This document shows, piece by piece, positions 32,329-43,329 of a DNA stretch of 64,000 bases. The notes under the pieces are model-generated. The model made no database searches. It had not been told where the DNA came from and saw nothing but the letters and a program-made list of their open reading frames with translations. The translations under genes were made by a program, and so were the position numbers. The stretch is from positions 1,054,001-1,118,000 of the forward strand of contig JAUCEF010000012.1 of the NCBI GenBank assembly GCA_033558025.1. The letters are read 5' to 3'. This stretch comes from Phytophthora sp. 'mugwort'. Lineage: Eukaryota; Oomycota; Peronosporomycetes; Peronosporales; Peronosporaceae. Within the stretch, counting starts at the first letter, position 1, and every line of letters begins with the position of its first letter.

Positions 32329-35300
32329 TGGAACGCCAAGGCAAAGGAAAGAATCAAGGGGAACGACATTAGTACCCACAGCGCGTCCAGTAAAGGACAG
32401 GACAGTGGGCCGAGAGAAAGGAGGTTGCGGAGGGCCCTCCCCACTGAGTGCTGAAGCGCCTGACCCTGTCGTAATTAACGCGGAAGGTGAAGAGGAGGCG
32501 CGCGGCGAAGGTGCTGTGCACGAGGAGTGGGTCGGAGGTGTTCTGGCTGGCGAAGGACACAGTACGATGTGGAACACGGAACGCATCTACAGGAACAAGT
32601 GACTCAAGGCGACGCCGGGAGTGCTCAAGATATTCCTCACGAAGCCGCTGAAGGAAACATGATACCTTCTTGGAGGCACCGCGCGGGCGAGAGATGCTCC
32701 AAGATTTTTCGCGCTACTGCCACAACAGCCGGCACCAAGCGATGTGCCAGGCCAAGGGGGTTACGGAACGGCGGGAAGGGCGTCCCTTGTGGCTAGGGAG
32801 GCAACGGCCTGAACGGCAAGGCCCACTAGGTGGCATTCTCTCGACCTTCGTTGATGCCCGTGGAAGATGCCCAGACTTGCGTGCCGATGGTCACGCCAGC
32901 ACATCCGCTGAACGACCAGCAAGTGCGGTCTAGTAGGGGCGACCCGCGTATGCGAAATGCCCTTTGGATTATGCAACGCGATGCCTGCATTCGAGGGTCC
33001 TATGGAGAACGTGCTCGTTGATCTGAAGTGGAGGACGTATTTGGTAAACCTAGACGACTGCGTCGCCTTCCTCAACGACTTCTTTACTCATATAATTCGC
33101 CTCGGATAGTTGTTGGAACGGTTCCGGGGAGCGGGTTTCAAACTGAAGATGAAGAAATGTCACTGGGGACTGGATCAATTAGCGTTCATGGGGCATATCG
33201 TGACACCAACTGGGATATTACCCCTGAGAAGGCTAAGGCAGTGGTGAATATCGAGAAGCCGCATGACTTGCATACGGTTAGGGCGTTCCTCGGATGACGG
33301 GCTACTTCGGACGTTATATAGCTGGGTTCGAGATGATAGCGGCCTAGTTGAAACGTCTAAAGCAGAAGGATATCGAGTCCCATTGGAATGAGGATTGCGA
33401 TGTGATGTTCTTCAATTGCAGCGCGCTAGTGAAGCCACCAATCTTGGTGTACCCGGACTTCTCCAAACGGTTATGTGGGTTCGCCGCATTTGCTATAGGA
33501 GCGTGTTTGATGCAGGAAGTTGGTGGGCGTGATCGGGCGATGGCAAGATGCTGATCGGGTTCCAGCGCAATTGGGTGAATAAGCCAAGCGGAATGACGGT
33601 GATCGATATGGAGCATTATGTGGAATACGCGGAAATTTCGAGGCTACCTGGATTCGACTTGTTTACGGACCATCAAGCTCTCACATGGATTTTTTTACGA
33701 AACTATAACGAACCGTTAACGATAAGTTGGCACGCGGGGCTATGAAACTATCGCAACTGAGCGTAAGGTGTTCCACAAGCCTGAAACGTCGATGGGTCAT
33801 GCGGATGGCTTATCGGGAATATACCACCGACCCGATGCCGGTATAGTTAACGTGATATGGATGACCGAACTCCCCAATGAGGGAGATAACGACTCAGCGA
33901 CGGAAGATTCGGCCTTGGTAGCGGCGATTCCGACTGCGTACCAAGAATTTGTTCCAGTCGAAGTCGGGGAGCTGACCGATGCGGTGATTCCGGATGTAAG
34001 TAACTACCGCCGAAGGAACTGAACCCGTTGGAAATACTTCTGTCTCGGAGAACGTTCCTAGAGGAATATAACCTCTCACCCAAGCTGGGCAAGACGAGGA
34101 CCATCAAGACCGTGTTGCAATGGCAGAAACGTCTCCGATCGACGAGTTCGGATTAGATACCGAACGGTTCGTACTGAAACAGGAGCGGGCTCCGTGGATG
34201 CGTGCGCTGAAGGCCTTTGTAGTGGAGTGGATCCAGTGAAATTCAGTAGGCTCCCAACTCACACGCAGTGCACCCAGACACCGACTAACGGAGGGGATAC
34301 TCCGACGGGCGAGCTGTTGCTGAGTGGTTCACCTTGTGTACCCGTCGGCAGGCTGGTACTTCTCTCTCGGTGACACGAGATGCGCACTTGGTGGGCTTTG
34401 GACGTCCTGTGGAGACTTGGGAGGGGGTGGATCTGCGTGGGTATTTCCTGCGCACGAGATCCGGTGTCGGTTGGGTCTTGAGCTCTTGCGTAGACCCTGT
34501 GGATCCGTAATAGAAGTACGGGATCCGGTGTTGTTCCTTCTTGAGGGTGTCTTTGCTCCTTGTCGGAGTGGTCCTTGTTCCGTTACGATGCTTGCCGCCT
34601 CCAATAGCGGGATCTCTTGAGGGGGGTTGAGAAGCCAATGGGCGAGCGCGACTTGGCCAAGCTATCCGGTAGCTGTCACGTGTGCAGGAAAATCGCCAAG
34701 TCTAGACTTGATCTATGTATGGGGCCAATAGAAAGCCCCTATACTATAGTCGAGTCTGTCTTCCAGTGCAAATTCGGTTCTGATTTATACCTTAGCCTAT
34801 CTACCTTAGGCTCTCATCCCAAAAGCTATCTTACGGTCTACTTGTAACCCAGGATTCCGTCCCTGACCTACCCCTGGCCACCCGTATCCACTCTACCTCT
34901 ATTTAGCTACGGATCTTCAATCCAGTGTGCACTAAACTGATCGGATCAAGTACTTAGGACCTCATCCCACAGGACGGGTCCAGGATCCGTCCCACATACA
35001 GACAGGCGTGTCGCATGGTCCGGACCCATCACATTGACGCTGTTATGGCTGCCGCTGGCGACGTGGATCCTCCGCTGTCAGACAGCTTCATCTTATCCGG
35101 AGCTGCAATGCCACACCTTCCTGCAAGATAGCGCATTGGCACTTGATTCTCAGCTCCGAGTTAACGTGCTGCCGATGGCACAATACTTTGGAGTAAGAAA
35201 CGGCGTGCTGATGCGAAGGGTGCACCTTAGGGCACGTGCTGGATCGGCTCCGACTATCCACGTTCCAGCCATTCCGCCGTCGTTCATCAAGACGCCCTCC

Positions 35301-36765
35301 ACTACTGCCACTAAGATATCTTCTCGGTTCACCTGGGAAGGACTAAGACTGCCGACAAAATGAGACGGTACGCTTACAGGCATGAATTGAAGAATAATGT
35401 CGTCGAATTCGTGCGTGAGTGTCCTATTTGCGAGAGGAAAGGGTCACAGACCTTAGATGGCTTGCCTGATGCATTCGAGGCCAGTCCAAGGCCTCACGGG
35501 GCCGCTCTTGTTTGCTCGCGGTGGATGTTATCGATCCTCTACTAACTACTCCCCGTGGTAACAAGTGTGTTCTGGTGTTTGCTGACTATTCCACGCGATG
35601 GGTGGAGGCTTTGCTGTGGAGTCCCTCGTCACGATCTCATTGTGAAAGCTATGATAGAAGGTGTCATCTACAGGAATGGCGTGCCAGAGAGACTGCTGAC
35701 GGACCGTGGAGAGAAATTCACATTGAATGTGGCGAAGTCTCTCTACGAGACCCTGGGGATCAAGAAGGGTTTCAGTTCCGCGTACAATCCGCAGACTCAA
35801 GGACTGGTGTAACGCTTTAATGGAACGCTGATGGGAATGCTAAGCATGTTCGTGAGTGAAACTCAAACAAATTTGGACGTCTATTTGCCAAGGGTTTTGT
35901 TATGCATACAGGACCGCATATCACGAGGCGTCGGGTGGTACTCCCTTCTTCACCTTCTATGGACGGGACCCTGTACTCCCTATTGATCTAGCATTCCTGA
36001 ATCCGGATATGGAGTGGAAGCGTAACGAGATCGCAGTCTATCGGCGAAAAACTGTACCCCTCGTCTCCACGGTTGGTCGAGCAACGGCTGATAAAGAACC
36101 AAGACAGACACGCGTAGCGATTGAAAAGTCAAGCGCAGGTCTCTTATGTTGAAGGGTACGTCAGAGCACGGGAAGGGGAACGCAAACACGAAGAAGCTGG
36201 CGTTCGTTTTGCACGAACTCTACCGTGTCGTCGGGCAAGTCGGGGAGAACGCGTACTAAGTTGTCATTCCGAGCTACCCGAACAAGTTCGTCACTATCAA
36301 CGTGAGCTAGCTGAAGCGATGACGGAGTCGCTGGAGTCGTTACTACGCTGAGGAAGTGCCAGACGGCGTGGAAAATGGTGCCTCTGAGAACGAAATGGGT
36401 CCACTGACGGAAGAGGACTTACCGCCCATTAGTTTTGCGACGCTTCTCTATCAGCGGTGAGGAGATAGCAATAGCAGGAGTAAACGTTTCAATTGTGGAT
36501 ATCGTGGCAAAACCAGTCGAGGCTCGCGATTTACAGTATTTGGTCGTCACGGCGACGTATGAAGCGTTCTGGCCACGGGCTACTTTGATATACGCGTATG
36601 GAACGTTGATCCGGGCTTTTGAGGATGCAACTGAAAGAAACGTGGGCTGCCGGAATTGCGTCGGAAAGCCAGGTTGGTCAAAGCTAACGCTGATGTCAAC
36701 GACTCTGATATGCTCTTTTAATCGGCGGAAGGCCGAGCTGGAATGGGTGTAGCTCGAGAGCTCCA
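32290..36765 (+). pseudogene. Gypsy (Ty3-like) retrotransposon pol, heavily damaged
   Basis: The sequence follows the Ty3/Gypsy order. A gag/protease-side region (WNTERIYRNK; LQDFSRYCHNSRHQAMCQAK, 32570-32760) comes first. Reverse transcriptase starts near 32950; RTYLVNLDDCVAF at 33032-33070 has Asn where the Tyr of the YxDD motif is expected, and GHIVTPTGI follows. RNase H contains DLFTDHQALTWIF (33655-33695). The integrase zinc region keeps VRECPICERKGS (35410-35450) but lacks the HH half. The integrase core reads VFADYSTRWVEA, LLTDRGEKFTLN and SAYNPQTQGLV. The codon that should hold the final catalytic Glu is a TAA stop (35810-35812), before RFNGTL. A chromodomain-side tail (DLQYLVVTATYEAFW) ends near 36760. 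A ~0.9-kb insertion splits it at 34227-35126. Confidence 0.9.
34227..35126 (+). mobile_element. nested insertion with Gypsy-LTR-like sequence
   Basis: The host pol reads AFVVE up to about 34226 and resumes with ALALDSQLRVNVLP near 35128, so ~0.9 kb is inserted. The first ~280 bases match 15838-16120 in reverse. The last part (about 35038-35115) opens with MAAAGDVDPPLSDS, a possible gag start, as if an LTR plus leader of another Gypsy copy had been captured. No target duplication is recognisable. Confidence 0.6.
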
Positions 36766-36985
36766 CCTGGATAGTGCTTTTAAAATGTGAGTATCAAGGG
36801 CCTAAATGGTGATAAATGTATATCCCTGAGTCTAACAAGACTTAAGGCAATAAAACGTCCTACAGGAGAACTTACGGGGCACCGGGACACAACAGGAAAT
36901 GGAAAGAAGTAACGCTTCATGAAAAAAATATTACGGAAATGGGACAAAGCAAGATGCATGGTACGGAGAGAGGAGTGCGCGATGA

Positions 36986-38085
36986 CTACTCGTCCGCAGC
37001 CTCCTTGTCGTCGTCTTGATCGTCGGCCTCGTCGCCCGGATCTTCTTCATCGGCATTGCCATTCGACATCTTCTTCACCGTCGGCTTCTTAAGCCTCGAA
37101 ACCCGAGTAGCCGGCGCGACGAGACTCTGCGACGGTGATGGCGGGAGCGTTTGGAACGACGTAGCTCCCCTGGGCTTGGCTTGGGTGATTTGGCCTTGGA
37201 CCCGATTGTGTAGTGGTTGACCAGCGTCTACCATGGCTCGTCGTTCTTCGATACAGCCAACGTTTCATTTGGCTGACGACTGGATGCCTTGTCGCGCCGG
37301 ACGCATGTCAAATCAAAGTCGGAGAGACGAAAGCGAGGCTGAGAGTGCGGGTGCAGTGCCTCCGTACCCTCAAGGAACGCACGTATGTGGGGGTAGCCGT
37401 AAGCGTCGATACTGTCAGGATTGAGAGCGTTCTCTAGCATGGCGCGGTAGCGAGACTCGTCCATCTGCGACAACAGGGCGAGGTCTTCCGCGTAGACGCG
37501 TCCGAGCCTACGAGCATCGCTGATGTCCTTCCGGCTGGGCCTCAAAAGCCAAAAAAGCTGAGGGAACGCGTCGAGTTTCTCCACGAAGTCGTAGAATCCC
37601 CAAGTCTCGATGAAGAGGCTCCGGAACACCAGGCGTGCTTTGACGGCACGTTCCTTGACCATACGGCGGTTGGAAAGCGCCGGAGTTGAATCAAGGGGGG
37701 GGGGGGGGGGCATGGAACGCCCACTGCCATAAGGCACACCAGTGTACCATCCAGAAGCGCCAGTGACTTCGGGATATGCGGCGTGATAGTACCAGAGCTA
37801 ACGTCCTGCCCATGGTACGCCAGGCGCGAGGGCTGCTTACTCTGCAGCTTGACCTTACGAAGTACAGCTTCGATGGCTTGACGAACGTGGTCGGGTGCCG
37901 TAGCACTGGCCTCCATGGCATCAGCGAGTGGAGTGGTCTTGTGAACTGCGCTCGGAGCCGGCGGAGGAGGGTTGGCTTCTCCTGGGGCGTGGCAGGCTGC
38001 GTCTTGGGCGACGATTTGGGCGGAGTCAGCCTCTTGATAACCCTCGCATCGTTCGGACGGGATAAGTATGACCTGTAACTCCTTT
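36986..38085 (-). pseudogene. unrecognised ~310-codon ORF with two frameshifts
   Basis: One continuous protein appears to run from about 38085 or 37916 down to 36986. The first part is MEASATAPDHVRQAIEAVLR... ending in PHIPKSLALLDGTLVCLMAV. The middle is SNRRMVKERAVKARLVFRSL, then LDAFPQLFWLLRPSRKDISD and ENALNPDSIDAYGYPHIRAF. The last part is Pro/Ser-rich with an acidic tail (DEEDPGDEADDQDDDKEAAD). Frame is lost at a run of 16 C on the minus strand (37695-37710) and again near 37230. Repairing a single base in the homopolymer would restore a long frame, so the ORF is recently broken or the run is a sequencing error. No family recognised; a retroelement gag-like protein is one possibility. 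Confidence 0.55.
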
Positions 38086-38519
38086 TAGCCCTCCACGATG
38101 TGTTTCGCAGTGGTTGGCTCTCGTCGTAAATTGCAGGTGGAGATTATCTTGCGGATCTCAGGTCGGAAATTTTCAGCAGACGACCGCGGGTGATGACCTC
38201 GAGCACAGGTGATGGTTGGGAAGATCTCGTCATGGTGCTTGCCGCATAGCCCCATAGCCTCCTTAAGCCGCTGCCGCCGTGCACCAACTAGGTTAATCGG
38301 AGAGAAAAACAGTGCATGTACCCACGCAGTTCGTGGAACACAACGCCCCACCCAAACGTGGGGCGTTGTATCGTAGTGTGCGTGGGGCCAGCCCCTTTCC
38401 GGCTTGGCTTTGAATGTGCCGTGCAGGCGGACGAGCTGGCACTGTTCCACAGGCGTCAGAATGTGCTTCTTCATTGCGTAGTGAATGCAATTGTGATCGG
38501 AATTTAGCGCGATAAACAC
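38085..38519 (-). other. 144-codon open frame, product unrecognised
   Basis: Upstream of and in the same direction as the frameshifted ORF at 36986-38085. It begins MFIALNSDHNCIHYAMKK. It has several His and Cys residues but no recognisable zinc-finger spacing. It could be the same element's first ORF or a chance frame. Confidence 0.3.
38341..38368. repeat. perfect hairpin, 10-bp arms
   Basis: CAACGCCCCA (38341-38350), 8-base loop CCCAAACG, TGGGGCGTTG (38359-38368). It lies inside the 144-codon frame. Confidence 0.8.
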
Positions 38520-39050
38520 GCATAGATTGGTCTTGTTATGACGTACGTGATGGCGCTTTGTTCTTAGTAATCAAGCCTGAACTCGAGGCATGGTGTTCGA
38601 TTCCCTGCTGCTGCGATTTCTGCCACGTGACCGATCCCAATCTGCCGGTACAATACCTCGTGGTCAAGTTGAAAGAAGGGCGTCGTTAGATACAACGGTA
38701 GTATCCAAACTGGACCGTTTCTTTAAGCATTCTGTGATCGGGGTCTACTTGGGCGAAGGAAAGCTAGCGCAGCCAATCAGCACAAATGCGTCGCTTCTTG
38801 GCGGCGTTCCCTGAGGAGACGATGATGGACACCACACACAATAATAACGATGGTCGCTTAAAGTTATTCGACTTTATGGTTCACGACGTGTTTGGACATT
38901 CAAGCGTTCTGTGGTCCCAATGTATTGATTGTGACTCAACGTGACACATTTGTGACTCTGTATCATGTTGTGACTACTGTGTCCCCTTGTGACTATTGTG
39001 TGTGTTTGGCCGAGAAACGGCTGTTGCCAGAAGTATAGTACACTTCGAAC
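38520..39050. other. no gene seen; degenerate TTGTGACT-type repeats
   Basis: Between 38930 and 39000, TTGTGACT or TGTGACT recurs about five times at irregular spacing. No coding signal. Confidence 0.4.
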
Positions 39051-39056
39051 GCCAAA

Positions 39057-39430
39057 GTGAATATTATATCTAACTACCTTATGCAGAGACGTGGATATGC
39101 AGTGTCGTTCTCAAGCGACAACTACCAAGGCGCTATGCACATGATTATGAGCCGCGAAACAAAGATCAATCTCAAGAAGAAGAATGGCTTGAGCAGTCTG
39201 TTGGCGCCGGCACCGCCAGAAGGAGGCACGCCAGTAGCCAGTTTGACGGCAACGACTATCAAGAGAGCTAGAGTCGTGCCAGCTGCTACCATGGAAGTTT
39301 GGCACAAGCGCTTCGCCCACGCCAACAAGAACCAGATCGAAGGCATGGCGAAGAAGCCGGTGGCCGAGGACCTGAAGCTCAACAAGGAGGTTTGTGCTTA
39401 CGCCTGTATTCCGTGTAATACAGTCGTAAG
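39057..39430 (+). pseudogene. Copia polyprotein fragment (GAG-pre-integrase region)
   Basis: The frame contains NIISNYLMQRRGYAVSFSSD, then MEVWHKRFAHANKNQIEGMA, which carries the W-H-x-R-x-x-H zinc motif that precedes integrase in Copia elements. The expected Cys pair region (YACIPCNT) is reached just as the frame enters the hairpin at 39385-39442, after which similarity ends. Confidence 0.75.
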
Positions 39431-39442
39431 CACAAATCTCCT
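39385..39442. repeat. 58-base near-perfect hairpin inside a Copia ORF
   Basis: Bases 39385-39402 (AGGAGGTTTGTGCTTACG) pair with 39425-39442 with one mismatch. After one unpaired position, CTGTATT (39404-39410) pairs with AATACAG (39417-39423), leaving a 6-base loop. Coding similarity to Copia stops at the centre of the hairpin, so the right half looks like an inverted copy of the left. Confidence 0.85.
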
Positions 39443-40199
39443 GTTCGGCCTAGCCCCGTGCATTTCAATGATTTGTACATGTTGTATATATACGCAGCAT
39501 GTTAAGAAAGAGCCAGTAACTCGCATGCTGTCGTATACAACGCGTGAGTGCGGGGGGAGGGGGGGGGGGGTATCCATTGCTGGAGCTCGCTGATGTCCCC
39601 AGTCCGAACATTATGCACACAGGGTACAGTGAATGAGCCCCTGAATATGAGATCAAGGCTCACCAATACTGATACAGAAAATTAAAAATATTAATCTTCT
39701 AGTTATGTATCTTTCGTCGAGGATTTGATCTCGAATGCCTGCTGAGCCAACCATTTTGAAGCAACTCGAGCAAAGTTGCGGCCGCGCTTCGATCGGAAGC
39801 TATTGCGATCCATGCCCCGATTCCTCATTTAACCATGTGTACACGAATCACGTCTGTACGGTGCTCTTCGCCAAACGCAATTTGCCAAACGGCAAGATAA
39901 ACCTAAATAATGTGAGGGCAGCCAGATGCAGGGCTCCCGGAAATGCGTACCGCCGTACATTGATACAGTTATAGGCCCCCACATTAATAACGTATGGACA
40001 GAGTTTATACGAATGTCGTTATGAATGACCCAAGTTCTTACACCCATTACTTATTTGCATACGTATTTCCTAATCGACTCATCACCAACCGTTCCTCGTT
40101 CATCTACAGCCCACCGTTGGCGTCAGTGCCTTGAAGCAGGCAGCCTTCCTGCCATTCCACTTCCCATGAGAAGCGACATCATTCTGAGCAGCCCTGCAC

Positions 40200-41850
40200 G
40201 GGCGGAGGCTTCCGCGCAAGAGGCAGATTGCGTCGTTTACGTTTCGCCTGGTTTGGACGCAAGGCGAGCCCTCCAGCTACTATCGGTGCAAAGTCTGCAG
40301 CACGATCCGCGAGCGAGCAGGCAGCCGCGGAACTAGAAACCTCAACCAGCATATTCGGCTCAAGCATCCTAACTACGAGACCGAAATGACAGCAGCTGCC
40401 CCCGGTTCTACTGACTCCATTTTACCATGGATCCGCTGGATGGCTCAAACCGATTTGACTGGCTAGAATGGATTGTTTTCAGCAACCTTCCATTCAGGTT
40501 TTGCGAGCAAAGAACGAACTCGACGGTATCATTATTTTTGTAATGAGAAAAGTAATCCGTGAAAGTTTCTACTTTGTTCTTGGTTCCTAGCTACTCAACT
40601 TTGCCCAGGGCCTGAACGAAAACTATGGTTGCTGATATGCAGAAAGTCTCGAGGCCATTGGTGCCAAAATCGCGGTCGAGATACCTTGAACATTGGCTTG
40701 CTCTTTGATGGATGGACGTACGACTTCGAACACTTTCTAGCTGTGTTTGCATGTTACGAAGTCGAGGGATTCGACAGCTCCCTCTGCTCTCTGTACTGAA
40801 GCCGCCCGACGATGATATCGCTGCCGATGATGCTGAGATCGCGCGCAACGCGGAAGATCATCGTTATGATATGCGCTTAATACTGAGTTTGTTTAGAAAG
40901 ATAATCGACCAGGCAGCCTTTCTCGTGAACAATAACTAGGCAGAACAAGCGAGTTTCGCGGATACTGAATGTGCCCTTTCTGGTAGTGCGAGCCATTGTT
41001 TGAATTTGGCGGTCAGGGTTTTGACGGGGCCGTATGAAGCCATCTTGGGCAGTATTTAAAAGCTCATGGTTCGACTCCGGACGCTGAACCAACGCCAAAG
41101 CTAGTGTGTGCTTTCATTTGGTTTTCTACTAATACACATTTTATTTTTTATTTTTCTATTGCTTGCTCTACAAACTCAAGCCTGAGTTGCGTCCAGGGAT
41201 CCGACAGGACACCCGTTGGGGATCAACTTTCACCATAATCCGACGTTTTTGTATCTTCTGGGGTAAATCGATCGGGATGACGAGGATCTCGATCGATTCT
41301 TCCCTTTGCCGCTGCAGAAATAAGAAGGGCAAGTCGCTAATGGCCACGTTGGGGATGGTGCAGTCCTTTCGACGCGGCTGTAATCGGAAACTGTGTCTTT
41401 GTGGGAAGTGCGTGCGTTATTGGACACATTGCTGAAAGAGCAGCCCGCTTTGATGCGCTACATTGGTAAGCTCAGCTGGGCGACTGCTGTGTTTTGCTAA
41501 TTAATTTGTTTTGATTATTTGTACCTCGGACTCTATCGTCGTCAGCCCAGACTTCGAGGCCGCCTGTGTCAAAATTCAACTCGACAAGCAGCATCTGATG
41601 AGTCGGCAGGAGAAGGCAGCGGTCCGTTCCTTTTAGCAGCTCAGAATGAAAGCAACGCATCTGAAGGCAGCAGCACGACGTGAGAGGGCTTTGCCGCGAA
41701 AAAGGCTCGGCTTGCGTCCAAGAAGAGCGCGTACGTCTTGGTCAAAGAACCCCCCCCCCGCGTCTAGCATTGTTGGGCGACTATTTAGCCAAGCTCGAGC
41801 GAACGTACGGGCTTCACCGTCATTCGACGCAGCCAATCTAACTTGAGATG
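40200..41850 (+). pseudogene. hAT-family transposase with intact-looking BED finger, otherwise broken
   Basis: The BED finger YYRCKVCSTIRERAGSRGTR NLNQHIRLKH (40275-40370) keeps C-x2-C and H-x4-H. The catalytic start follows at LLFDGWTYDFEHFLAVFACY (40700-40757), with the first Asp, in a frame interrupted upstream by stops. KLKPELRPGIRQDTRWGSTF (41170-41230) is the conserved R-W-x-S/T block. The C-terminal part is reduced to scraps (DFEAACVKIQLDKQHLMSRQ, ~41550). The usual C-terminal dimerisation block is not convincingly present. A run of nine or more C lies near 41750. Confidence 0.8.
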
Positions 41851-42159
41851 GTTACGTTTTAGCTCACTAACGAGGCGTATTGGAACGTTGACACCGTTCA
41901 CGAGTGTCTTGACTAGAATGGGTACACATTATATCCATTAATGCCATAATATATGCACGCGAGTTTGGTGATGGTCATTATTGATGTGAGCTCTGTTCCT
42001 CTCGGGAATGCATTATGTATGGCGCCTTCCAGATCTCGCATGTGATTAATGCCATTGTCGCAACATTTAGATGGCCGCTTCAAGTTGTTGGAGAACGTAC
42101 CTGATCGCATGGAATGGGGGTGGCCGCCACAACTGCTAGGTAACCTGTGATGCCGTGTC

Positions 42160-42400
42160 CGTTGGGAAACGGACACGTTCGTTACGTTTCTAACATATTA
42201 GTATTTGTATAATATAATATAAAGCAGGGCGTATAGAAGGACGATCGGAGGGGCAGGGCACCGGCCATGCATAGCACTCACAACCCAATATTCCAGCCAG
42301 CCACAAGCTCGTCCAAGCCTGGCCCCCGCCCGTCGCGGGTTCTTCCTCAAGTGCTATACATACAATATGCAGGACCCAGAAGAGAACAAGGAAGGCTGTA
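42160..42400 (+). mobile_element. Copia-type LTR, plus orientation
   Basis: Matches the reverse complement of 61828-62090, sharing GGGAAACGGACACG, TAATATAAAGCAGGGCG, GGCCATGCATGGTAC/GCACTCACAATCCAATATTCC-like blocks, TTCTTCCTCAAGTGCTATAC and AGAGAACAAGG. A start like TTGGGAAACGGACACG and an end in ...GAACAAGG... fit oomycete Copia LTRs. Similarity extends ~50 bp upstream of the suggested start, so exact LTR ends are uncertain. A 128-codon frame (42367-42753) of unknown nature follows. Confidence 0.65.
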
Positions 42401-42848
42401 CGACAGGTTATGAGCTCAAAAAAAAAAAAAAAAGAGGGCCGCCTTGGGAAGCTGTCACCAGAGAAGACGTCGGTAACATTGGCACGGATATCGGCATGGA
42501 TGTCGGCATGGATACCGGTTCCTTATATCAAGACGAAGAGTTGCCCAATGATGTGATCGAGTGGAAGCTCGACAACGGGCGCCAAGTAAACATATATGAC
42601 GTCCTAGAGTGCTTCATTGAACTGAGTATTATCGACAAGTTCCTGTACTTGGAGATGATGAACGGTAGCATCGAGGTGGTGTGCATACAGGGTACTGTGA
42701 AAAACATCATGCGAAACAAACTCACTGGAAATGAGTACAGCAGATTTCGATAGATTTGCCTGTTGGTGAATAAAGACGAAGCAACCGACATATGATGAAC
42801 CTAGTTCGAAAGTAGCAGAACTAGTTCAAGTCGAAGTAGCTCAGCGTC

Positions 42849-43295
42849 ATTACACTCTTCTCAGACAAACGAGGAAAGGTTATAAACCGTGAAACCAAGA
42901 AGTTCTGTGAGGAGCAAGGCATTGACCTAGACACTACCAACGGGTACGCACCTCAAGAGAACGGGATGGTGGAGCGAGGCAACGGAGTCCTAACGATTAA
43001 AATCAGAGCGATCCTATCGATGACCTGGCTACTAATGATGCTCATGACCGATAATGTGAACCTTACCGCAACGCGCGTGCTTGCCGGAAGAACAACACAC
43101 GAGGTGATCTACGGAAGCCGGCCCTCGGTTAAACATCTGAAGACGTGGGTCAGCATCGTGCTCATCACGATACCTATGCTGGCAAAGAAATGGAAGGAAA
43201 AGCTTAAAGAAAAAGGCCGAAGTAGGCATAATGGTGGGATACAGCACCAGGGCGAAGGAGGTACACCTAAATTGACGCTAAGATGCTTGCGGTGA
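42849..43295 (+). pseudogene. Copia integrase fragment
   Basis: The frame reads ITLFSDKRGKVINRETKKFC, then TTNGYAPQENGMVERGN. These carry the second Asp and the Glu of the retroviral-type integrase triad in one frame. TRVLAGRTTHEVIYGSRPSV and KHLKTW complete the typical Copia C-terminal side. The zinc and first-Asp part are missing. It ends about 40 bp before the right arm of the large inverted duplication. Confidence 0.85.
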
Positions 43296-43329
43296 CGACG
43301 AGGCCACACTACCCAAGGGGATTCTACAT

